The notes beneath the pieces were generated by a model. That model did no database searches, was not told the DNA's origin, and saw only the letters and a program-made list of their open reading frames with translations. From NCBI GenBank assembly GCA_032119595.1, contig JAUMBQ010000006.1, positions 310,001-374,000 of the forward strand: a stretch of DNA of 64,000 nucleotides, in the 5' to 3' direction. The position numbers and the translations under genes are program-made. Shown piece by piece: positions 42,829-51,356 of this stretch (positions are counted from its first letter, which is position 1; each line of letters opens with the position of its first letter). The DNA comes from JAGIBJ01 sp032119595 (lineage in GTDB: Bacteria > Actinomycetota > Thermoleophilia > Solirubrobacterales > Solirubrobacteraceae).

Positions 42829-45015
42829 TCAGCCAGCGGCCGCTGGCGGGGATATTTCGGGTGTCGGCGGCGGGGACGGAGCGACCGGGTCGGGGTCGCG
42901 CACGAGCGCGGCGGTGCGGTCGGAGAGCATGTTCTGCACGATCTCCGGGGAGAGCTGCTGGCCGGCGGCGATCTGGTCGAGGAGACCGAGGACGATGGCG
43001 TCGCGCGGAGCCGTTCTGGAGGCTCGGCGCAGCCAGCGACGGGCCTCTCGACGGTCGCCGGACGCGGAGGCCAGGACGCCAAGCCAAAGCCGAGGGCGGG
43101 TCGCACGGGGATTGTTTTCGTAGGCCCGCAGGTAGGCGGCGGTGGCGGCGGGCAGGTCGCCACGTCGGATCGCCAGGGCACCGAGGAGCGTGTCGGCCTG
43201 CTCACCGAACGGCTCCAACGAGCGTGCGCGCTCAGCGCGGTCGACGGCTCGAACCGGCTGGTCGGCCGCGAGGGATGCGGCCGCGGTCCGGTCGCGGTCG
43301 GCAACCCATTGGGCGCCGCTCCAAAGGGCCACGACGGCCAGCAACGCAACGGAGGCCGGCAGGCCGAGGCGTTGGAGCGGGATGCTTGCGGGCAGCTTGA
43401 ATCGGTTGGTCGCCTGGCCACGTTCAGCGGCAGCCAAGGTCGGAACGTAGTCGCCGTCGGCACGGGCGAGCGACCCCGCCGCGAGGGCACCCTTCCGCCA
43501 TGCCCGGTCGGGCCCAGCGGCCACGACGAGCCCGGCAATGGCGGCCACGATGGCGCTGAGTCCGCCGAACTCCAGCAGCCAGTCGGCGGAGCCCTGGACG
43601 ATCCAGATTCCGAACGCACCGCCGCCAGCCAGGGCCAGCGCCCGACCGGCCGGGTCCGGCGCCGAGGCCAGCCGCCGCACTGCCGCAACGACCAGGAGCA
43701 CCCACGCCAGCAGGAAAGCGGTGCCGACAAGGCCGAGTTGGCCGAGCGACCGCAGCCAGATCGAATGTGGGTAGCGCGGGTTTTCGGGTGTCTCACCGAA
43801 CTGGAGGTAGTCCTGCCGGTAGTTGTCGGCACCGGCGCCGATCAGCGGCGCCCGCTCGAATTGATCCCAGGCGACGGTCCAGAAGTCCCATCGGCCGGAG
43901 TTCAGGCCGGCACTGAGGCGGCTGTCGCCCGTCGTGACCTGCTCCTCATACCCCTGGGTGATCGTGTCGACGCCGCGGCGGATGTCGCCCGTGGTGACGG
44001 GACCGACCCCGGCGACGGCCGCCAGCACCGCGACGGTCGCGAGCACCGCGAGCAGTCCGGCTCCGGCGCGCGCCGCGCTCGTGCGCGCCGGATCGGTCGG
44101 TGCCACCGACCGCTCGATGCGGATCCAGACGACCGTCGCGAGGACCGCAAGGACGGCGCCCAGGAACACGCGCACCACGGCCGTGTGCAGCACTGCGGCG
44201 GGCTCGGTGCTGTACCGGACGGCCTCACCGACGTCCAAGAGCGACGGCAGCGCGACCGCGAGACCGAGTGCTCCGATGCCGAACGCTGCGCCGTTCCGAG
44301 CCCGACCGGGGAGCGCCGCGAGCAGCAGCACAACGACGATCGCGCTGGCCAGGATGCCGCCGCGACTCAGGCACAGCAGGCTCAGCGCGGCGGCGGGAAC
44401 GACGACCAGCGCGCCTACGATCCGCTGCGCCGGCGGAAGCTGGCCCCCGAGCAGGCCGACCGCCAGGAATGCCGCGACGCCCCAGAATGCGGCCCCGGCG
44501 TTGACATACCCGATTGGCTCCAGGAGCCGGTCGTAGAAGAACCAGCCATCCAGCCCCTCGGCGGTGCGCAGCTCGAAGAGCACACCCCAGGCAAAGACCC
44601 CGAGGCCCGCCGTCAGCACCGTGACAACGACGCTCGCGGCCCGCGGCGCGTGGCGCCACCGTGAGAAGAGCACGAACGTGACGGCAAGCAGTGCGGTGCG
44701 GGTCGCGGCCACGGCCGCCGCGCCGACATCATCCGACCACAGCAGCGAGGCCGCGGTCCACACCGCGAAGCCGACGATCGCAAGGTTGGCTGGCGTGCTG
44801 AGGGCCGGCCGACGGTCGCCCACGGGCAGCGCGACGAGCGAGACCATGAGCAGCAGGGAGATCAGGACCGACGCCGGTGCCCAATGCTCGAGCGGGAAGC
44901 CACCCTCGGCGGCGCTGAGGGTGACGAGGGCGAGGATCGCCAGGAGCTGCGGCAGCGCGATCGGGGCGCCGCGCAGGGTCGGCCACGGATCGAGGCGTCG
45001 AGCGAGGCTGCTCAC
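42829..45015 (-). CDS. O-antigen ligase/polymerase with C-terminal TPR region
   Basis: A 728-residue protein. The N-terminal 500 residues form about 12 transmembrane segments with a Wzy_C loop (RWDFWTVAWDQFERAPLIGA, then NPRYPHSIWLRSLGQLGLVG, including the conserved HS and LGQLG). The C-terminal part (about 570-700) has TPR-like helices: AVDRAERARSLEPFGEQAD and AYENNPRATRPRLWLGVLAS. GTG 45015 overlaps the pdxH stop (GTGA). Ligase-TPR fusions occur in several phyla. The TPR side may bind partner proteins, which is inference. Confidence 0.85.
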   Translation of the reverse strand: MSSLARRLDPWPTLRGAPIALPQLLAILALVTLSAAEGGFPLEHWAPASVLISLLLMVSLVALPVGDRRPALSTPANLAIVGFAVWTAASLLWSDDVGAAAVAATRTALLAVTFVLFSRWRHAPRAASVVVTVLTAGLGVFAWGVLFELRTAEGLDGWFFYDRLLEPIGYVNAGAAFWGVAAFLAVGLLGGQLPPAQRIVGALVVVPAAALSLLCLSRGGILASAIVVVLLLAALPGRARNGAAFGIGALGLAVALPSLLDVGEAVRYSTEPAAVLHTAVVRVFLGAVLAVLATVVWIRIERSVAPTDPARTSAARAGAGLLAVLATVAVLAAVAGVGPVTTGDIRRGVDTITQGYEEQVTTGDSRLSAGLNSGRWDFWTVAWDQFERAPLIGAGADNYRQDYLQFGETPENPRYPHSIWLRSLGQLGLVGTAFLLAWVLLVVAAVRRLASAPDPAGRALALAGGGAFGIWIVQGSADWLLEFGGLSAIVAAIAGLVVAAGPDRAWRKGALAAGSLARADGDYVPTLAAAERGQATNRFKLPASIPLQRLGLPASVALLAVVALWSGAQWVADRDRTAAASLAADQPVRAVDRAERARSLEPFGEQADTLLGALAIRRGDLPAATAAYLRAYENNPRATRPRLWLGVLASASGDRREARRWLRRASRTAPRDAIVLGLLDQIAAGQQLSPEIVQNMLSDRTAALVRDPDPVAPSPPPTPEISPPAAAG

Positions 45016-45668
45016 GGTTGGAGGCGCTCCGCGGTCCAAGGGGCGCTGGCGGCGCTCGCCGCAAGATCGCGCGTGAAGCGCAGACGGTCGTGCAGGCGGT
45101 CGTCGCGGCCGTGCCAGAACTCGATCTCGCTCACGACGAGCTCGTATCCGCCCCACTCCGCGGGCGCCGAGAGCGGCTCAGGGTCGGTGAAACCGGCGGA
45201 GATCTTCGCCGCCTGGGCATCGAGTGCCTCGCGGCCCGCGATCGGGCGGCTCTGCGCGGACGCCCACGCACCGAGCCGGCTCCCGCGCGGACGACTGGCG
45301 AAGTAAGCGTCGACTTCGTCCCGGCTGAGCATCACCGTCGTGCCGGATACGCGTGCCGAGCGCTCGAGCCCAGCCCACCAAAATGTGGCTGCAGCGCGCG
45401 GCTCGGCGGCGAGGGAGATGGCTTTGCGGCTGCCGAGATTCGTGAAGAACTGCACGCCGCGGTCCGTGACGCCTTTGCACAGCACGAAGCGCACGGCGGG
45501 CGACCCATCGGGGTCGACCGTGGCGAGCGCCATGGCGGTGCCCTCGGGCTCGCCGGAGTCGCGAGCCTCCTGGAGCCAGGTCGTCAGTAGCGCCAAGGGA
45601 TCGGCGCCCATCACGTCATCCCCGAGAGCCCCCTTGAGGTAGGCGCGGCGCTGGTCGGCGAAGGTCAC
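45012..45668 (-). CDS. pdxH: pyridoxamine 5'-phosphate oxidase
   Basis: A 218-residue FMN enzyme that makes pyridoxal 5'-phosphate from PNP or PMP. It has the substrate segment RRAYLKG near the N-terminus, SRPRGSRLGAWASAQS in the middle and the C-terminal EFWHGRDDRLHDRLRF with the conserved R-x-H-D-R. The FMN stretch reads VRFVLCKGV, a variant of the usual R-x-VLLK. A TAGGGT box 6 nt before GTG 45668 suggests a leaderless message. It is coupled to the polysaccharide ligase gene downstream. Confidence 0.9.
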   Translation of the reverse strand: MTFADQRRAYLKGALGDDVMGADPLALLTTWLQEARDSGEPEGTAMALATVDPDGSPAVRFVLCKGVTDRGVQFFTNLGSRKAISLAAEPRAAATFWWAGLERSARVSGTTVMLSRDEVDAYFASRPRGSRLGAWASAQSRPIAGREALDAQAAKISAGFTDPEPLSAPAEWGGYELVVSEIEFWHGRDDRLHDRLRFTRDLAASAASAPWTAERLQP

Positions 45669-45790
45669 GCGCAGACCCTACGGTACGAGCGCGCAAACGA
45701 CAGTGGGAATCTCGTCTGGACACAGGGCCATGGTGGCCACACCCACCCGGCCCTAGCGTCAGGGACGCCAACACCTGAACGGAGCCGATC

Positions 45791-47539
45791 GTGAGTCAGA
45801 CGGCCAGCGCACCGGGGGAAGCCGTCACGGCTCCCAGTACCTCTTCCTTCGCCAAGGCCCTGTTCCTCGGGGATATCCACGAGGAACTGGTGCTGCCATT
45901 CCCGTATCCGAGTCCGGCGGAGGCGGAGAAGATCAAGCGGATTAACCGTGATCTGAAGGCGTTCGCCGAGGATTACGACGAGCTCGCCGCCGAAGATGCA
46001 CGATGGATCTCAGACGAGTCGATCGCCCGCCTCGGGGAGATCGGCGCCCTCGGCCTCTACGTGCCGGAGGAGTACGGCGGCCAGGGCCTCTCCCAGACGG
46101 GCTACGCGCGGGTGTTCGAAGCGATCGCGCACATCGACCCGACCCTGTCGGTCGTCCTGGGCGTGCACCAGTCGATCGGCTACAAGGGCATCATGCTCTT
46201 CGGGAGCGACGAGCAGAAGGCCCGCTGGCTGCCTGATCTGGCGACCGGTCGCAAGCTCGCGGCCTTCGCGCTCACGGAGGAGTCGGCCGGTTCGGACGCG
46301 TACGGGATCGAGTCGCGCGCGGTGCTGCAGGCCGACGGGTCGTACCTGCTGAGCGGCAAGAAGCGCTACATCGGAAACGGCTCGCGCGCCGACGTTCTCA
46401 CGACGTTTGCCCGTGTCGAGATCGACGGCAAAGACCGCCATATCGCGCTCCTGCTGGAGAAGGGCATGCCTGGCTTTGAGGTCGGCGAGCGCTACGACAC
46501 GATGGGCCTGCGAGCCAACGACCTGCGTCAGTTGGCCTTCCACGAGGTGCGGATCCCGCCCGAGAATGTGCTCGGCGAGCCCGGCGACGGCTTCCGGATC
46601 GCGATGGCGATCCTCAACAACGGCCGAATCGGCCTGGGCACCGGCTCCGTCGGCGGCGCCAAGCAGCTGCTCGACATGACCATCGAGCACGTCAGCGAGC
46701 GCCAGCAGTTCGGCGCACCCCTGGCCGACCTCGAACTTGTCCAGGAGAAGATCGGCTGGATGGTGGCCAACCTCTTCGGCCTGGAGTCGATGTGTTACCT
46801 CACGACCGGCCTGGTCGACGCGGGCATTCAGGACTATTCGATCGAGTCGGCCGTGTGCAAGATCGCCGGGACCGAATTCCTTTGGTACCAGGCCAATCGG
46901 GCCCTCCAGCTCGCCGGCGGCGAGGGCTACATGCGCGGCAATCGCTACGAGAAGATCCTGCGCGACATCCGCATCTTCCCGATCTTCGAGGGCGCAAACG
47001 ACGTGCTGCGCTCGTACGTGGCGCTGACCGGCATGAAGCCCGTCGGCGAGAAGCTCCAGGGCCTCGGCGGCATCGGCCTCGGCGACCCGATCAAGTCGAT
47101 CGGCCTCCTGGCGGACTACGTCGGTGGCCGCATCCGCGGTGGCGGCCGGATCACCATGGCCCACCCGGAGCTGAAGGGCCTGGCCGACTCGACCCACGAT
47201 CAGGTCAATCGACTGCGCGACGTGTGCGAGAAGCTCCTGCGCGAGCACCGCAAGGCGATCATCCACCAGGGCTTGCAGCACCGCCGCATCTCCGACGCCG
47301 TCAGCGACATCTTCGCCCAGATCGCCGTCATCTCCCGCGTCACCGCCCTCTTTGAGGCCCAAGGCGTCGAGGCCTCAGGCCAGGAGATGCTCATCGCCAA
47401 GTCGTTCTGCAAGTCCGCGGCAAGGCGCGTCAACGGCTTGCTGGACTCCGTCGAGCACAACAACGACGCCACCATGCGCTCCATCGCCCGCCTCGCCTAC
47501 AAGCGAGGGTCCTACGGCTACGAGCTGGCGAAGGACTGA
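45791..47539 (+). CDS. acyl-CoA dehydrogenase (VLCAD/ACAD9-like length)
   Basis: A 582-residue flavoenzyme. It has the N-terminal helical domain (VPEEYGGQGLSQTGYARVFE), FAD/substrate motif FALTEESAGSD, C-terminal catalytic Glu in IFEGANDVLR and an extra C-terminal helical extension of about 180 residues as in very-long-chain enzymes. It dehydrogenates acyl-CoA in beta-oxidation. GTG 45791 has GGAG upstream. No electron-transfer flavoprotein genes are nearby. Confidence 0.9.
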   Translation: MSQTASAPGEAVTAPSTSSFAKALFLGDIHEELVLPFPYPSPAEAEKIKRINRDLKAFAEDYDELAAEDARWISDESIARLGEIGALGLYVPEEYGGQGLSQTGYARVFEAIAHIDPTLSVVLGVHQSIGYKGIMLFGSDEQKARWLPDLATGRKLAAFALTEESAGSDAYGIESRAVLQADGSYLLSGKKRYIGNGSRADVLTTFARVEIDGKDRHIALLLEKGMPGFEVGERYDTMGLRANDLRQLAFHEVRIPPENVLGEPGDGFRIAMAILNNGRIGLGTGSVGGAKQLLDMTIEHVSERQQFGAPLADLELVQEKIGWMVANLFGLESMCYLTTGLVDAGIQDYSIESAVCKIAGTEFLWYQANRALQLAGGEGYMRGNRYEKILRDIRIFPIFEGANDVLRSYVALTGMKPVGEKLQGLGGIGLGDPIKSIGLLADYVGGRIRGGGRITMAHPELKGLADSTHDQVNRLRDVCEKLLREHRKAIIHQGLQHRRISDAVSDIFAQIAVISRVTALFEAQGVEASGQEMLIAKSFCKSAARRVNGLLDSVEHNNDATMRSIARLAYKRGSYGYELAKD

Positions 47540-47597
47540 AGGGGGCGGGCGGGCACCAAACAGTCCGGGGCGAGCCGAACTGGGCGCCACCGCCGGA

Positions 47598-47840
47598 CTA
47601 CTTGCCGACGACGCCGATGCGGTCGACCAGTTCGCTGACCGTAAAGAAGTACCGGCCGTGGGTGCGCCTCAATTCTTCCTTAGACGGCGCATCGAGCGCA
47701 ACGATCTCGATGTCGTCGCGCCCCTCGAATTCAAGTTCCGCCTTGAAGCGCGCACGCATGGCCTCGACAGCCGACTCGTACTCCTCGTCGCGCAGCAGGA
47801 CACCTGCGTCGCGATCGTAGATCAAGAGGAAATGGCCCAT
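47598..47840 (-). CDS. small conserved-looking hypothetical protein
   Basis: An 80-residue soluble protein starting MGHFLLIYDRDAGVLLRDEE, with an alpha/beta-like pattern and the segment THGRYFFTVSEL. No family recognised. On the minus strand a TACCCT box (47847-47852) is 6 nt before the ATG, so it has a leaderless-type promoter of its own. It converges on the acyl-CoA dehydrogenase gene. Confidence 0.65.
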   Translation of the reverse strand: MGHFLLIYDRDAGVLLRDEEYESAVEAMRARFKAELEFEGRDDIEIVALDAPSKEELRRTHGRYFFTVSELVDRIGVVGK

Positions 47841-47889
47841 ACGGCAAGGGTACCGCGCCGGGCGAGGTTCGTTGGACGGCCGGTCGCAG

Positions 47890-48636
47890 CTAGAAGTGGG
47901 TCGATGCGTTCTCTAGCTGCTCCATCGTTGACGCGATCTGTGCCAGGAATCTGGTGCGCCTTTCCGGATCGAGGTGCCCCGAGGCGGCGGCCTCTTCGAA
48001 TGCGTCGATCAACTCGCTGAGCAAGTCGGCAGCTTCGACGGCTGCCGTCGCGAAGTTCCGCAGCGGCTCCACCAGCTCCGGACTCCAGGCGCTCACCACC
48101 GGCGGTTGCCCATAGCGAATCCCTCGTCCGAGCCGGTCCGCAAGACGCTCGTACATCTCCGCCCATTGGTGCTGCCAGCGCGTCCGGACTTGGATCTCGA
48201 CCTGCACTCCGCCCGGATACGCCACGACGTGCACGGCCCGGTAGCCGGAAGACGGCGATGCGCGTCGGTCGATCACCTTTGGAGCCCTGGGCTCGTCGGC
48301 AAAGAGCGCCACAAGCGACGAGACCAGGGCGTCTTGTTCACCTCGCGTCACGTCAGCCACAATTCGCATGCCCGCGAGGTCTTGAATTGACGAGAGCCAT
48401 GACCCACCGTTGAGCCTGAGCTTGTCAATGGTCGTCCCCTGCGTCTTGACGCGCGATACGGGCACGTACGGCAGATTCGAGCGCACGCGCTCGGCGGCTG
48501 CAGACAGCACGTCGCGATACGCGATTTGAAGCTCGTGCAGGAGCAGCAAATCCTCACGCGCGGGCCGCTCGCTCGCGACCAGCCGCTTGCCGAGCTTCTC
48601 GATCTGCGAGCGACTCAGTGGCAGCGGTGCGGGCAC
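47890..48636 (-). CDS. RelA/SpoT-domain small alarmone synthetase-like protein
   Basis: A 248-residue single-domain protein. Synthetase motifs are seen in order: RVKTQGTTIDKLR, SIQDLAGMRIV, DRRASPSSGYRAVHVV and VEIQVRTRWQHQWAEMYERL. There is no hydrolase (HD) or regulatory domain, so it would make (p)ppGpp-type alarmones or, as in toxic SAS enzymes, pyrophosphorylate tRNA or ATP. The start is GTG 48636. It lies beside serine tRNA genes and a restriction-modification pair. No obvious antitoxin adjoins it, although the 80-residue gene downstream is unassigned. Confidence 0.82.
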   Translation of the reverse strand: MPAPLPLSRSQIEKLGKRLVASERPAREDLLLLHELQIAYRDVLSAAAERVRSNLPYVPVSRVKTQGTTIDKLRLNGGSWLSSIQDLAGMRIVADVTRGEQDALVSSLVALFADEPRAPKVIDRRASPSSGYRAVHVVAYPGGVQVEIQVRTRWQHQWAEMYERLADRLGRGIRYGQPPVVSAWSPELVEPLRNFATAAVEAADLLSELIDAFEEAAASGHLDPERRTRFLAQIASTMEQLENASTHF

Positions 48637-48694
48637 AAGCAGGTTGTACCCGAGACCGCGGCCAAACCGGGGTCGAGTGCTCCCCGGGCTGCAG

Positions 48695-48784
48695 AGGAGA
48701 GGAAGGGATTCGAACCCTCGATGGAGCTATCAACCCCATACCCACTTAGCAGGCGGGCGCCTTCAGCCACTCGGCCACCTCTCC
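48695..48784 (-). tRNA. tRNA-Ser (GCT)
   Basis: A 90-nt class II tRNA. Acceptor GGAGAGG/CCTCTCC, anticodon loop CTGCTAA (GCT, reads AGC/AGU), T-arm GAGGG-TTCGAAT-CCCTT, long variable arm. CCA is not encoded and base 73 is T. It is divergent from the next tRNA-Ser across 151 bp. Confidence 0.95.
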
Positions 48785-48935
48785 AAGAGGTTTCAGAGCA
48801 TAGAGGGCGCGGCCCGGGTGTGGCGCGCCGATGCGTGACGCGCCGCACCGCGTCCGTCCACACACTCAGAATCGGCCGCAGACGGACGGCGATGCGCGAG
48901 CCATGCGCACTGTGGTTGCATGCTTGCTGCATCGC

Positions 48936-49025
48936 GGAGGGCTGGCAGAGCGGTTGAATGCGACGGTCTTGAAAACCGTTAGGCGGGTAATCCTCGTCTC
49001 GGGGGTTCGAATCCCCCGCCCTCCT
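48936..49025 (+). tRNA. tRNA-Ser (TGA)
   Basis: A 90-nt class II tRNA. Acceptor GGAGGGC/GCCCTCC, anticodon loop CTTGAAA (TGA), T-arm GGGGG-TTCGAAT-CCCCC. CCA is not encoded and base 73 is T. The restriction nuclease gene begins only 36 nt downstream on the same strand, with no clear terminator between. Confidence 0.95.
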
Positions 49026-49061
49026 TCCCGCTGACGCCGGTGGCGTGACCACACTTGAGCG

Positions 49062-50231
49062 GTGCCAGACACCGGACGAACCTACGCCCGCCGCTACGAG
49101 GCGGTCCGGCGTGGCGAAGACCACGAGTTCGTAGCGTCCGCCGTCGCACGGGCCGGCGGACGGGTGGTGTTCTCATCTGGCCCGTCGACCGCGCCCCTCT
49201 TTCTCGGCGTCGAGGGGCCATCGGGCGAACGCGTCGGGCTCACGGCCTACGTCTTCCACGCGAATCGCAAGGTCACCAAGAACCGCCCGACCGACGAGCA
49301 TCGCGGGCAGGTGCGTTACGGCGACCCCACCGACGCCGCGTGGCGCAATGCCGACCATCCCCTCGGTTGGGACCCGGCCCGCGTCGACCTGACGCTCGTC
49401 CTGATGGCGCATCCGGACGCTGACCTGCTGATCGCCCTCGACCCCTTCGAGTACGACCCGCTCCCGATTGGCAACAGCCTCTTCTTCAAGGACGCGGAGA
49501 TCGATGCCGCACGAGCCAGCGGCTGGCACGTGTGGGAGCGCCTCACCCGCAGCGGACGGAAGAAGGGCTCCGTCGACGCCGGAATCGAAACCGTGATCGG
49601 ACTCAAACCCGAGCGCCTCTTCGACCTCCTTGCGGTCGAGCGCCAGAGTCAGACGCTCGGGCTGGATCAGGCCCTTCGGTACCGCGTGGCCGAGGCTGCA
49701 GCGACGGGCACCCTCGGGTCCGGCACGCATGAACTCGAAGGAGCCTTCGAGCTGTCATCCAGTGAGCTGCTCGACATCATCGGCCGCAACCGGCGCCTCG
49801 CGGTTGCCGTGCGCGGTGGGGTCGCCGAACACCACCTCGGCGTCGTGCTGGAGCGCGACCCGATGGTGGCGTCAGCGCGAGCCGGAACGACCGACGGTCC
49901 ACCGGACTTCCACGTGACGCTCGGCGACGGCCGTCCGCTCACGATCGAATGCAAGAACGCGTCGCCGACGCGATATGCCGATGGGACCGCGAAGGTGGAG
50001 ACGCAGAAGACGAGGGCGTCGAAGGGCGACCCCGCCAGCCGGTTCTACCCGATCGACGCCTTCGATCTGATCGCGGCGTGCATGTACGGGCCGACGAAGC
50101 GCTGGACGTTCAAGTTCTGTCGGAGCGATCGACTGGTGCCACACCCTGATTTCGAAGACCGGATCGCGCCGATCCAGCGGATTACGTCGGCGTGGCGCGA
50201 CAGCGTGGCGGACGCGCTCGACGTGGCTTAG
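49062..50231 (+). CDS. predicted type II restriction endonuclease, PD-(D/E)XK fold
   Basis: A 389-residue soluble protein. The C-terminal third has Pro281-Asp282-x13-Glu296-Cys-Lys298 (PDFHV to IECK), then KVETQKTRAS and YPIDAFDLIAAC, a layout common in PD-(D/E)XK nucleases. The N-terminal half (AYVFHANRKVTKNRPTDEHR, QVRYGD, HPLGWDPARVDLTLVLM) is probably a DNA-reading domain; I do not recognise its family. The start is GTG 49062. The stop overlaps the stop of the cytosine methyltransferase on the other strand, which makes a tail-to-tail restriction-modification pair. Specificity unknown. Confidence 0.75.
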   Translation: MPDTGRTYARRYEAVRRGEDHEFVASAVARAGGRVVFSSGPSTAPLFLGVEGPSGERVGLTAYVFHANRKVTKNRPTDEHRGQVRYGDPTDAAWRNADHPLGWDPARVDLTLVLMAHPDADLLIALDPFEYDPLPIGNSLFFKDAEIDAARASGWHVWERLTRSGRKKGSVDAGIETVIGLKPERLFDLLAVERQSQTLGLDQALRYRVAEAAATGTLGSGTHELEGAFELSSSELLDIIGRNRRLAVAVRGGVAEHHLGVVLERDPMVASARAGTTDGPPDFHVTLGDGRPLTIECKNASPTRYADGTAKVETQKTRASKGDPASRFYPIDAFDLIAACMYGPTKRWTFKFCRSDRLVPHPDFEDRIAPIQRITSAWRDSVADALDVA

Positions 50232-51292
50232 GTCGCGACGACCGGCACCTGACGGGACGCCACGGCGAGGCTGGCCTTGACCGCATGCCCCACGGCTTCC
50301 GCGAGCTTCGGCGGGACCGCATTCCCGATCTGCCGGTACTGCGCCACGCGCTGCCCGGCAAAGGCGTGGCTACGAGGGAAGGTCTGGAGGGCTGCCGCCT
50401 CCTCCACCGTGATCCGGCGGAGTCGAGACGGCGCCTCGGTGAGCGGCGCGCCGCCGCCCAACAGGTGCCGGTGGTAGTCCACGACCCACGGCTCCGCTCC
50501 GCGGTCGAGCTCTTCCTGGTCCACGATCGGGGTGGCATTGCCCCCCATGGACGCGGGCAGGGTCTTCGCCGGGCGATCGAGATGGAGCGGCCGGCCTGAA
50601 CCGTTGAACAGCAGCGATCCGGTGTGCGCGGTCGGTCGCATGATTGGCAGCCGGGACGGCACCACGCGCGCGCCAGTGAACGTGTTGTTGCCGGGCTGCC
50701 CGAAAGCAGGAAGCTCGGCGAATGCCTCGCGGACCGTCATCGGTGCGCCGGCGGTGGTTGGCACCGGGAGCACCGGCGTCGCGCTGCCACGCAGGCCGAT
50801 GAAGAACATGCGCTGGCGCGCTTGCGGGACGCCGAAGTCGGCGGCGTTCAGCAGGATCAGCTCCGTGGTGTACCCGAGTTCCTCGGCCCGACGGTGGAGG
50901 TTCTGGCGAAGCGGATGCCACCGCGGGCCGTCGTACAGCGCTTTGACGTTCTCCATGACGAACGCCTGGGGAGCAAGCTCCTCCACCGCGTCCATGAAAT
51001 GGAAGATGTGCTTGGACCGAGGGTCGTCGCCATCCATCTTGCCGATGACCGAAAACCCCTGGCACGGCGGGCCCCCGATCAAGACATCCGGTTGGATATC
51101 CGGAAGCGGGGTGCTCAGCACGTCGCCACAGACCGCGTGGTCGCCGATGTTCCGCTGATACGTCTCAACCGCGAACTTGTCGTGGTCGTTGGCGAACACC
51201 ACCTCGAAACCGGCCGCGATGAACCCGAGATCGAGGCCGCCGGCGCCGGAGTAGAGAGAGACGACGCTCGGCTTGGCCACGTCGCTGATCAT
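50228..51292 (-). CDS. DNA (cytosine-5) methyltransferase
   Basis: A 354-residue enzyme with motif I SLYSGAGGLDLGF, motif IV GGPPCQGFS (catalytic Cys77), motif VI FVMENV (Glu114), motif VIII QARQR and motif X YRQIGNAVPP. About 120 residues between motifs VIII and IX/X form the target-recognition region. It should protect host DNA against the convergent nuclease. ATG 51292 puts motif I at the usual distance; an in-frame GTG at 51364 would add 24 residues and run through a hairpin. No separate controller protein is seen. Confidence 0.9.
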   Translation of the reverse strand: MISDVAKPSVVSLYSGAGGLDLGFIAAGFEVVFANDHDKFAVETYQRNIGDHAVCGDVLSTPLPDIQPDVLIGGPPCQGFSVIGKMDGDDPRSKHIFHFMDAVEELAPQAFVMENVKALYDGPRWHPLRQNLHRRAEELGYTTELILLNAADFGVPQARQRMFFIGLRGSATPVLPVPTTAGAPMTVREAFAELPAFGQPGNNTFTGARVVPSRLPIMRPTAHTGSLLFNGSGRPLHLDRPAKTLPASMGGNATPIVDQEELDRGAEPWVVDYHRHLLGGGAPLTEAPSRLRRITVEEAAALQTFPRSHAFAGQRVAQYRQIGNAVPPKLAEAVGHAVKASLAVASRQVPVVAT

Positions 51293-51322
51293 GCCGATCG
51301 CGGAAGACGGAAGGGTCACGGG

Positions 51323-51356
51323 CAGAACCCGCTGTGCGGGGGTCGAAAGCGTTCTG
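51323..51356 (-). promoter_or_regulatory. structured leader of the methyltransferase gene
   Basis: CAGAAC (51323-51328) pairs with GTTCTG (51351-51356), and inside is the perfect stem CCCGC-TGT-GCGGG (51328-51340). It lies 31 bp before ATG 51292. Some C5-methyltransferases bind their own leader DNA; here that is only a possibility. Confidence 0.35.

Noticed and set aside
16107..49025. tRNA-Ser genes as ends of a 33-kb genomic island
   Set aside because: The shared T-arm sequence is normal for tRNAs, the genes lie in different orientations and no integrase or transposase is present.
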